10,587 nt of DNA from a bacterium CG2_30_54_10 (GTDB lineage Bacteria > Muiribacteriota > Ozemobacteria > Ozemobacterales > Ozemobacteraceae), in the NCBI GenBank assembly GCA_001872985.1, contig MNYA01000388.1, positions 1 to 10,587 on the forward strand. The letters run 5' to 3'. The position numbers were made by a program, and so were the translations under genes. This document shows, piece after piece, positions 1-5,314 of this stretch (within the stretch, counting starts at the first letter, position 1; each line of letters starts with the position of its first letter). Below the pieces are notes generated by a model. It ran no database searches. It was not told the DNA's origin and saw only the letters and a program-made list of their open reading frames with translations.

Positions 1-42
1 AAAGAAAAGCCCGGGGAAGAAAATGACTACAAAAAACTGTAG
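1..42 (+). CDS. possible 3' end of an upstream gene (partial)
   Basis: Frame 1 is open from the window edge to a TAG at 40-42 and reads KEKPGEENDYKKL, a charged tail of the kind seen at protein C-termini. Frame 2 is also open here and contains a 39-codon ORF from an ATG at 23, so the choice of frame is uncertain. Thirteen residues are too few to name a product. The call rests only on composition and on the fact that non-genic sequence follows. Confidence 0.3.
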   Translation, partial: KEKPGEENDYKKL

Positions 43-67
43 CATTCGGTTTGCTGATGCCATGGCC

Positions 68-109
68 ACCCTCTACCCAGATTATTGCGGAAGAGGCCGG
101 GGAGAGGGT
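68..109. repeat. imperfect inverted repeat (11-bp stem)
   Basis: ACCCTCTACCC at 68-78 pairs with GGGGAGAGGGT at 99-109 with a single A/G mismatch, around a 20-base loop. It lies 26 bases after the possible upstream stop codon. No T-run follows, so it is not a classical intrinsic terminator; it may be a weak transcript-end hairpin or chance. Confidence 0.35.
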
Positions 110-117
110 CTGAAAGA

Positions 118-128
118 ACGATCGGTTG
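118..128 (+). repeat. left arm of 11-bp direct duplication flanking element copy A
   Basis: ACGATCGGTTG here is repeated exactly at 390-400. The two copies sit directly outside the two ends of the dispersed element (129-390), as expected for a target-site duplication made on insertion. One base at the right copy overlaps the element end, so the true duplication is 10 or 11 bp. Confidence 0.6.
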
Positions 129-267
129 TCTCATCTCAATAATTGGGGGAAATCACGAAAGTAGATCGAAGGGCGCAAGGCACCCGGCCGCGGGGAGTGC
201 AACACGCGAATTCACTTTGCATGTCAAGAGGGGATGCATACCCATGCACGCTAAATCAGGGATAGGT

Positions 268-332
268 TGTCATTCCGAACGAATATGAGAGATCTGATGA
301 ATACCAGATTTCCCCCTTTGGGCGAAATGACA
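268..332. repeat. nested 65-bp palindromic repeat (TGTCATT...AATGACA)
   Basis: TGTCATT at 268-274 is the exact reverse complement of AATGACA at 326-332. Inside, AGATCTG at 290-296 pairs with CAGATTT at 305-311 with one G-T wobble, giving a long interrupted hairpin. From memory, repeats of the form TGTCATTCCGAGCGAA...AATGACA are common between genes in several bacterial groups, and this one fits that type. It lies inside copy A of the larger element, in the stretch that copy B lacks. Confidence 0.6.
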
Positions 333-359
333 AAAGATGGATTTTAATTAAGCGCATTC

Positions 360-382
360 GGGGCGCGTGCCCCCCTCTTTTT
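360..382 (+). terminator. short GC hairpin followed by T-run at the right end of copy A
   Basis: GGGGC (360-364), loop GCGT, GCCCC (369-373), then CCTC and TTTTT (378-382). The form is that of a weak intrinsic terminator. The corresponding hairpin in copy B (GGGGGC 2187-2192, loop GCGT, GCCTCC 2197-2202) has one wobble and a poorer T-run. It may insulate the next gene from upstream transcription, or it may only be a structural part of the repeat. Confidence 0.3.
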
Positions 383-389
383 GAAAATT

Positions 390-400
390 ACGATCGGTTG
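390..400 (+). repeat. right arm of 11-bp direct duplication flanking element copy A
   Basis: Exact second copy of ACGATCGGTTG (first at 118-128), directly after the right end of copy A. No comparable duplication of 10 bp flanks copy B. Confidence 0.6.
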
Positions 401-466
401 AATTAATTCACTTTCCCCCATGTCTGCGATAACCCCCATAGCACTTGGCCACGAAGAGCGAACCTT

Positions 467-2038
467 TTGGAAATACAAATACAAATTCATAAAGAATCGA
501 GTTGTTCTCCGTCCAACGGTGCGGGGAGGCTTCTCGCGGCAGGTGTTTTCATCGGGTTCTTTCTACTTTTCCAATTAGGGGCAAGGCAGAATTTCCTTCA
601 GGATCCCGGAACATTTTTCCATACCCGGGTCGGGCAACTTATTCTCGAAGAAGGGCAGCTTCCGAGGCAGGATCGGTTTACCTTCCCCTACCAGGGACAA
701 CGATGGATTGCCCAACAATGGCTCGGCGAAGTGATCCTGGCGGCATTGTACAAATTCGGTGGATTTGACACACAGGTATTCATAGCCATCTTCCTTCTTG
801 CCTGCCTCTATGCCTGGCTTGCCCTGAGAATTTACCGTGCGGGGATGACATTCCTTTTGACCCTGCTCATGATTACTTTGGTGGTGGCCGCATCGAGCCA
901 CCATTTTCTGGTGCGCCCCCTTCTTGCCAGCATTTTATTTCAAGCCCTTGTTTCGGCCCTTCTTTTGGAAGTCGAGCGCTGTCGGGCGGGGCTGGCTTGT
1001 CTCTGGTTTCTTCCGATTGCGATCGCGATTTGGGCAAACGTCCACGGCGCCGTATTGGGCGGGGTGATGACGATCGGACTGACCGGGATCGGCTGGGGCT
1101 TTCTTTTTCTGACCGGAAGACCGGGCCCGCTGTCTTCCTGGAGAGGCGTCCGAACCGCGGCGATTCCCATGGCTGCATGCATTCCAGCGCTTCTTGCAAC
1201 ACCATACGGATTGGATATGTTCGATGCCTGGGGCGAAATCGTCAACTCGCCGCTCATCGGGCAGTTGATCGTCGAGCACCGGCCGATGCTTACGTTGCCT
1301 CAGGGCTGGGCGGTTCTTCCCCTCGCGGTTTCATTCACCCTTCTGTCGATTGGTGCGCTCAGAGAGCGCCTGGTTGTAGGCTGGGCGTTTCCGTTGGTCT
1401 GGCTTTTGCTCGCATTTACGAAGATCCGACACGCGCCGATCTTCGCGGTTACTGCAGCGGTCGCCCTTCCCGACCTGTTCCAGGTTTCCCGATTCCGGAA
1501 ATGGCTGGATGAAAGATGGCAGATCGAGACTTTCAGGATCCGCGCGAATGTCATGAAGGGAAGTTTGAACGGCGGGTTCGGTCTCACCGCAGCTTTGGCG
1601 ATGCTCCTTTTGCTCATTGGGCTCGTCTTTCAGGGTTCAGACGTCAACCTGCCGATTCTGGGAACCGGATGGGTTTCTCCTCCTGCCGATCGATGGCCCG
1701 AGGCCGTCCGGCCCGTGATTTTCTCATTTTCTGAACGGGCACCGGACGGAACCCCAATTTTCAATGAATTGTTTTTCGGCGGATACCTCGCATTTCAAGC
1801 CCCGCGCCTTAGAACCTTCATTGATGACCGCTGCGAACTGGCCAAAGACCGGGGATTGTCGGATTATGTTCGGGGAATGGCCGACCCTGAGATCATTTCG
1901 GGATGGCAGAAAAAGTATTGCTTCAAGGCAGCCCTCACCAAACCAGGTTCTCCATTCGACGTCTGGTTTTCCAAAGCCGTTGGTTGGGAAATGATCGCAT
2001 CCTCGACGGCCGGAAACTGGTTCGAATGGCGACCATGA
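467..2038 (+). CDS. polytopic membrane protein, GT-C glycosyltransferase-like
   Basis: 523 residues with about ten to eleven hydrophobic segments (roughly 22-38, 102-122, 126-143, 150-168, 176-194, 197-216, 231-246, 280-298, 302-318, 322-336, 370-389) and a C-terminal soluble part (390-523), probably periplasmic. It resembles a recurring group of uncharacterised membrane proteins related to mannosyl- and arabinosyl-transferase-like GT-C proteins. Family-like marks are DPGTFFHTRVG (47-57), PRQDRFTFP (66-74), WIAQQWLGEV (80-89), WANVHG (189-194), TPYG (245-248), RHAPIFA (321-327), and in the tail FNELFFGGYL (432-441) followed by FIDDR (451-455). The start is a TTG with GAAGAG at 453-458 in front; there is no in-frame ATG near the 5' end, and a TAA at 404-406 limits upstream extension. 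Substrate unknown; a sugar-transfer role is inferred from overall similarity only. Copies A and B of the dispersed repeat flank the gene. Confidence 0.8.
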   Translation: MEIQIQIHKESSCSPSNGAGRLLAAGVFIGFFLLFQLGARQNFLQDPGTFFHTRVGQLILEEGQLPRQDRFTFPYQGQRWIAQQWLGEVILAALYKFGGFDTQVFIAIFLLACLYAWLALRIYRAGMTFLLTLLMITLVVAASSHHFLVRPLLASILFQALVSALLLEVERCRAGLACLWFLPIAIAIWANVHGAVLGGVMTIGLTGIGWGFLFLTGRPGPLSSWRGVRTAAIPMAACIPALLATPYGLDMFDAWGEIVNSPLIGQLIVEHRPMLTLPQGWAVLPLAVSFTLLSIGALRERLVVGWAFPLVWLLLAFTKIRHAPIFAVTAAVALPDLFQVSRFRKWLDERWQIETFRIRANVMKGSLNGGFGLTAALAMLLLLIGLVFQGSDVNLPILGTGWVSPPADRWPEAVRPVIFSFSERAPDGTPIFNELFFGGYLAFQAPRLRTFIDDRCELAKDRGLSDYVRGMADPEIISGWQKKYCFKAALTKPGSPFDVWFSKAVGWEMIASSTAGNWFEWRP

Positions 2039-2100
2039 CCGCGCTGCCGTGCAAGTATCATCTCAATAACCGAGGGAAATCATGAAAGCAGACCTGAAGG

Positions 2101-2145
2101 CGCAAGGCGCCCGACCGCAAGGCGCCCGACCGCAAGGCGCCCGAC
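2101..2145 (+). repeat. three perfect 15-bp tandem repeats
   Basis: CGCAAGGCGCCCGAC occurs three times in a row with no mismatch. Copy A has one diverged unit at the same place, so the array probably grew by slippage after the copies separated. The unit contains the palindrome GGCGCC. Confidence 0.9.
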
Positions 2146-2157
2146 TGCGGGGAGCGA

Positions 2158-2182
2158 GACACGCGAATTCACTTCGCGTGTC
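2158..2182. repeat. perfect 10-bp-stem hairpin inside copy B
   Basis: GACACGCGAA and TTCGCGTGTC are exact reverse complements around a five-base loop TTCAC. In copy A (195-220) the same segment is present but several stem pairs are lost, so the structure has not been kept there. Confidence 0.8.
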
Positions 2183-2228
2183 GAAAGGGGGCGCGTGCCT
2201 CCTCTATTTGAGAAGTTACTAACGGAAC

Positions 2229-3377
2229 ATGACTGGCCAACAATCCTCAATTGATGCCGTAAAGAACAGACTGGCAATGCGGGCGGGCTTCGCTTTTATT
2301 GGGGGGATTGTTCTATCGATTTTTCTGGGAGCCGACAAATTCCAGTGGGATGCGCAAACCTATTGGTGGGCAGGACGTGCATGGTGGCTGGGCCAGCAAG
2401 CGTACGATCCCGAAGTTCTTTCAAAATTGGCCGGCAAGAACATTCTGCCGTTTGTTTATCCACCGACCATTTTGCCTTTTCTGGGTGTTATCTCCATTCT
2501 TCCGGAAGCCTTTTTCCTGGCGCTTTTTCCGCTATCCAAGGTTGTTGTATTTTATCTGCTACTTCGCTGTTGGAACGAGATACTCCGAACGGATCGGGCC
2601 AGGCTTTTGTGGTTTTCGCTTCTTGGCTTCCAGGGCGCATTGTTCATCGATTTCCGGGCGGGGAATGTCAGTGTATTCGAGGCGCTCCTTATCTGGATTG
2701 GCTTGAAGGCATGGATCGATGAGCGGCCTTTGGCTTTCGCGGTTCCGATTGTTCTGGTTGGCCAGGTGAAGATTCTTCCCCTTGCATTCCTGGGTTTGTT
2801 CCTATGGGATAAAAGGCACGGATGGTCGAGAATTCTTCTCGCCGTGGGAGTTCTTGGCGCCGCGAACGGCCTGATGATCTGGCTTTGGCCTGACCGATGG
2901 AGATTGTTCGGACATGTTTTGACCTTGATCGAGGAATCTGGCGCTACCAATCCATGCCAGCTCGAGTTCTGGAAATCCCTCATCGGCGCCTCGGCAGGAT
3001 TTTGGTTGTATTGCGGGTTCTCACTCGTGGTAGCCCGGCTGACCTGGCAGATGGGGAATTCGGCTGCGAAGACAGGAACCGAGGGCCGACGCCGTGCGGT
3101 TTTTCTGGCTTGCCTGACCTACGCACTTCTGGCGCCGAGGTTCAAGGACTATTCTTTCCTGCTTTTGATCCCTTCCGCGATCGGCTCATTCGACCTCAAT
3201 TTTCGATCGAAATTTCTGGAATGGTCATTCCTTGCATTCGGTCTGGTTCCGCTTACACCTCTTCCCAAAATCATTCCCGGTTTCACGGGTTACATTCCTG
3301 TCGCCTGGGTGGTCTTTTTCTGGCTTTTCACGATACTTTCCGAGCGTAACTATCAAAAATCACTGAATTCTTTGTAG
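2229..3377 (+). CDS. GT87/DUF2029-like membrane glycosyltransferase
   Basis: 382 residues, hydrophobic through most of the length (about nine to ten membrane segments, the first at about 18-36). The pattern is that of the GT87/DUF2029 group of polyprenyl-phosphate-sugar-dependent mannosyltransferase-like proteins: WDAQTYWWAGRAWWLG (40-55, with D41 in the place of the expected acidic residue), YD (59-60), FVYPP (75-79), GNVSVFEALL (145-154), GQVKILPLAFLGLFLW (178-193) and a late LAPRFKDYSFLLLIPS (301-316). Such enzymes move a sugar from a lipid carrier on the outer face of the inner membrane. The acceptor is unknown; envelope glycan or a surface protein such as a pilin are possibilities. The start ATG has no good ribosome-binding site; an alternative in-frame ATG lies at 2277. 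Copy B ends 10 bases upstream of the ATG, so any promoter for this gene would lie in or across the repeat. Confidence 0.8.
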   Translation: MTGQQSSIDAVKNRLAMRAGFAFIGGIVLSIFLGADKFQWDAQTYWWAGRAWWLGQQAYDPEVLSKLAGKNILPFVYPPTILPFLGVISILPEAFFLALFPLSKVVVFYLLLRCWNEILRTDRARLLWFSLLGFQGALFIDFRAGNVSVFEALLIWIGLKAWIDERPLAFAVPIVLVGQVKILPLAFLGLFLWDKRHGWSRILLAVGVLGAANGLMIWLWPDRWRLFGHVLTLIEESGATNPCQLEFWKSLIGASAGFWLYCGFSLVVARLTWQMGNSAAKTGTEGRRRAVFLACLTYALLAPRFKDYSFLLLIPSAIGSFDLNFRSKFLEWSFLAFGLVPLTPLPKIIPGFTGYIPVAWVVFFWLFTILSERNYQKSLNSL

Positions 3378-3407
3378 GTGCAAGCAGGCGGTTGGTAAGA
3401 ACTTCAC

Positions 3408-3436
3408 TTGTTTGGAAATTGCCACTGTGCTAAGAT
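3408..3436 (+). promoter_or_regulatory. possible sigma-70-type promoter
   Basis: TTGTTT (3408-3413), a 17-base spacer and TAAGAT (3431-3436). Both boxes are only partial matches to the consensus, and the predicted start of transcription falls almost on the ribosome-binding site of the next gene, leaving little leader. Confidence 0.22.
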
Positions 3437-3456
3437 GTGCCCTAGGAGTCCGCAAC

Positions 3457-3648
3457 ATGCTGGAAGGTCGTTGCCCCCTGTGTCTTCAGACCCGGCACTA
3501 CGATATCGAAAACAAGCATTACTGCCGGTTTCAGAACACTGAGCGCCTGGTTTGCGCGGAATGCCTCAAGGAAATTGAAGATCATCTTAGGCCTACATGG
3601 CAGATCGTGGCCAGGCGGGTGTTTCCCCGGTGCACGAAAAACCTTTGA
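3457..3648 (+). CDS. small zinc-ribbon-like protein, function unknown
   Basis: 63 residues. The ATG at 3457 is preferred because AGGAG (3444-3448) stands eight bases in front; an in-frame TTG at 3412 would add 15 residues with no such site. CPLC at 6-9 and CAEC at 33-36 form a CxxC...CxxC pair typical of a zinc knuckle, with further cysteines at 23 and 59. The rest is basic and polar with no membrane segment. I do not recognise a named family; a zinc-binding adaptor or nucleic-acid-binding role is inference. It stands 79 bases after the glycosyltransferase and 82 before cheR. Confidence 0.65.
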   Translation: MLEGRCPLCLQTRHYDIENKHYCRFQNTERLVCAECLKEIEDHLRPTWQIVARRVFPRCTKNL

Positions 3649-3730
3649 CCGCCCTGTGCCGAGTCTGGAATTCGGCCTTTGACTCAACAGAAGTCCAACC
3701 GCGAAAATTCTTTTCAGGTTTGAAATTTGA

Positions 3731-4783
3731 ATGAAACTTTCTCCGAATACCTTTGCTCAGCTCCGGGACTTTCTATCCCATGAGTATGGCCTCTTTTTCG
3801 AGGCCTCAAAAGTAACATTCCTCGAGAACCGCATCCTGCCCTTCATAGAAAAACTCAATTGCATCGATATGAACCAGTTCATCGCGAAGATCAAAGAATT
3901 CCCCGACCAGCGCAGAGAGCTGTTAGATGCCTTGACCACTAACGAAACCTGGTTTTTCAGGCACCCACGGCACTTTGACATACTCCGGGAAGAGATTCTT
4001 TTACCATTGATTCGAGCAAGGCAGAAGGCTGGGCCACGGGAAATCTCGATTTGGTCCGCCGGATCATCCATAGGCGCGGAAACGTTCTCGATCGCCATCA
4101 CTGTTCGAGAGGCGCTCCTCGACCTGCCTGGCTGGGAAGCCCGAATAATCGGAAGTGACATCTCTGCCGAGGCAATTCAAAGGGCAAACAAGGCGGTCTT
4201 TTCCTCTAAAGAATTGAATCTTCTTTCTCCCATCCTAATGAACAGATATTTTTTCCCTCAGTCCGCCGAAGGCTTCAAGGTAAAACCCGAGATCCGTTCC
4301 ATGGTTGCCTTTGAACGGATGAATCTCCTTGACCCCTGGCCAAATCGTGTCTTCGATGTGATCTTCTGCCGGAATACGATGATCTATTTTCACGAGGGAA
4401 CAAAGGCCACGCTGACTGAGCGGTTTTTCCAGGCACTGGTTCCAGGCGGGACGTTTTTCACAAGCGCGACCGAAACCCTCCATTGGAAAGGGGAAAATGC
4501 CTTCGAGAAGATTTTCATCCGCGGGGAATACGTCTACCGCAAGCGCACGCATGGGAGGCCCTTCGTTCTTTACAGGTTCCGAACTCCGGCCGACCTCTTG
4601 CGGGCCTTGAACATTCTTGTTAAGCACAACTTCGAGTATCAGTTGTTGAACATTCCCCAAGAGTCCCCAAATCAGCCTCGGAAGGCCATCTTTATCGCCA
4701 AGGCTTTCCAGAAAAAGGTCGAGGAAGTCTTCGCCAACGCTGCCCTGAAAGCATCCAGACGGGAAGAAGTCATCAGGCAGTAA
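3731..4783 (+). CDS. cheR: CheR-family SAM-dependent methyltransferase, divergent
   Basis: 350 residues. CheR proteins methylate glutamates of chemoreceptors using S-adenosylmethionine. The CheR order is complete: an N-terminal helical part (1-65), NETWFFR (71-77), the SAM-binding segment WSAGSSIGAETFSIA (108-122), the acidic loop GSDIS (141-145), FDVIFCRNTMIYF (208-220) and GGTFFTSATETL (239-250). The SAM segment departs from the usual SAGCSTGEEPYSIA: Cys to Ser at 112, Thr to Ile at 114, the first Glu to Ala at 116, Pro to Thr at 118 and Tyr to Phe at 119, while Glu117 is kept. About 80 residues (270-350) extend beyond the usual end, finishing in a charged helix. No receptor, CheB or CheA gene is in the window, so the target may not be a chemoreceptor. 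The ribosome-binding site is weak (AGG about 12 bases upstream). Genes for Nudix and TPR proteins follow. Confidence 0.85.
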   Translation: MKLSPNTFAQLRDFLSHEYGLFFEASKVTFLENRILPFIEKLNCIDMNQFIAKIKEFPDQRRELLDALTTNETWFFRHPRHFDILREEILLPLIRARQKAGPREISIWSAGSSIGAETFSIAITVREALLDLPGWEARIIGSDISAEAIQRANKAVFSSKELNLLSPILMNRYFFPQSAEGFKVKPEIRSMVAFERMNLLDPWPNRVFDVIFCRNTMIYFHEGTKATLTERFFQALVPGGTFFTSATETLHWKGENAFEKIFIRGEYVYRKRTHGRPFVLYRFRTPADLLRALNILVKHNFEYQLLNIPQESPNQPRKAIFIAKAFQKKVEEVFANAALKASRREEVIRQ

Positions 4784-4843
4784 CTTCTCAATAAAGGGCT
4801 GTTCCTCTTCCGCACCTCTGCCGATAACAGACTCGGGGGCTTT

Positions 4844-5302
4844 ATGACCGAAAAGGAATTTTCGTCGGTTCGAATCAGGGTTACCGTCCTCATGAAGCAT
4901 GAAGATGGCCGACTGATAATGGTTCGACACAACAAGGCCGGGCGCCGTTACTGGTTGCTTCCGGGGGGTGGGCAAATCCCTGGAGAATCTCTCGAGGCGG
5001 CGGCTCATCGGGAGTTGTTCGAAGAGGTCCGGGTGACCGCCGCGGGCTTTCGTTTCCTGGCGCTCCGGGAAAGCATGGATCCGGCATCTGGAAGACACAT
5101 CCAATTTCCCATTTTCGAGGCGCTCGGCGCGGACCTTTCCAAAATGCAAGTCGGTGAGGATCCCAGGGTTGAAGGAATCGACTGGTTCGGGCCTGATGAA
5201 ATCGGCACGCGGCCGATCTTCCCCCATTTTCCGGAAGACCTGGTTCGGCTTGCCCGTGGGGAATCCATCGATCCATTCAAAACACTTCTCTGGATCCCCT
5301 GA
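4844..5302 (+). CDS. Nudix hydrolase
   Basis: 152 residues, the usual length for a single-domain Nudix enzyme. These proteins hydrolyse a nucleoside diphosphate linked to another group, with Mg2+ bound by the Nudix box. The box runs from G42 to V64: G42, E48, then R56-E57-L58, then E60-E61, with the G-x5-E-x7-REUxEE spacing intact. The box normally ends in Gly-hydrophobic, but Gly is replaced here by Arg63; the metal-binding glutamates are all present, so activity is still likely. WLLPGGG (37-43) ahead of the box is typical. Substrate cannot be read from the sequence. The start has only GGGGG (4835-4839) as a possible ribosome-binding site. Its stop lies 12 bases before the TPR gene, so the two are probably co-transcribed. 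Confidence 0.9.
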   Translation: MTEKEFSSVRIRVTVLMKHEDGRLIMVRHNKAGRRYWLLPGGGQIPGESLEAAAHRELFEEVRVTAAGFRFLALRESMDPASGRHIQFPIFEALGADLSKMQVGEDPRVEGIDWFGPDEIGTRPIFPHFPEDLVRLARGESIDPFKTLLWIP

Positions 5303-5314
5303 CAGGAGGAAAGC

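Larger units (their letters stand above)
129..390 (+). mobile_element. MITE-like dispersed repeat, copy A (decayed, composite)
   Basis: The left part (129-240) aligns with copy B at 2056-2200. They share the motif CTCAATAA, then a G-run, then GCGCAAGG, CGGGGAG and CACGCGAATTCACTT, with only one 15-base unit where copy B has three. The right end (about 345-390) matches the right end of copy B: GGGGCGCGTGCC, then CTC, a T-rich stretch and TTA. The ends form weak terminal inverted repeats (TCTCAA at 134-139 against TTTCAA read from the other strand at 387-382, then G-runs). Differences from copy B in the left part are mostly transitions, so copy A looks older. About 100 bases between the two parts (245-345) have no counterpart in copy B and hold another repeat. 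No transposase is encoded, so any movement would need a transposase supplied in trans. Confidence 0.6.
2056..2218 (+). mobile_element. MITE-like dispersed repeat, copy B (better preserved)
   Basis: A 163-bp element lying between two membrane-protein genes. Its ends are imperfect inverted repeats: TATCATCTCAATA at the left, and TAACTTCTCAAATA read on the minus strand from 2218. Between them are three perfect 15-bp tandem units (2101-2145), a perfect 10-bp-stem hairpin (2158-2182) and a second hairpin (2187-2202). Copy A carries the same left modules in the same order. One frame, ATG 2082 to TAA 2222, is open for 46 codons with GAGGG five bases ahead, but I do not regard it as a gene because the changes against copy A are not mainly silent. 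Flanking duplications are not visible. Confidence 0.6.

Noticed and set aside
85..288. 67-codon open frame on the + strand across copy A
   Set aside because: It runs through the dispersed repeat and the palindromic repeat. A comparable peptide (GARxPxAGSxTREFT) arises from copy B only because the DNA is repeated.
381..409. Sigma-70 promoter TTGAAA-17-TAATTC ahead of the first membrane protein
   Set aside because: The -10 box matches poorly and the -35 lies in the end of the repeat; there is not enough support.
2101..2145. CRISPR array
   Set aside because: The 15-bp units are directly adjacent without spacers and lie within the dispersed repeat.
3658..3677. Hairpin GCCGA...TCGGC between the zinc-ribbon gene and cheR as a terminator
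   Set aside because: The stem has five pairs plus one wobble and only CTTT follows. It is too weak to call and would split a likely run of genes.
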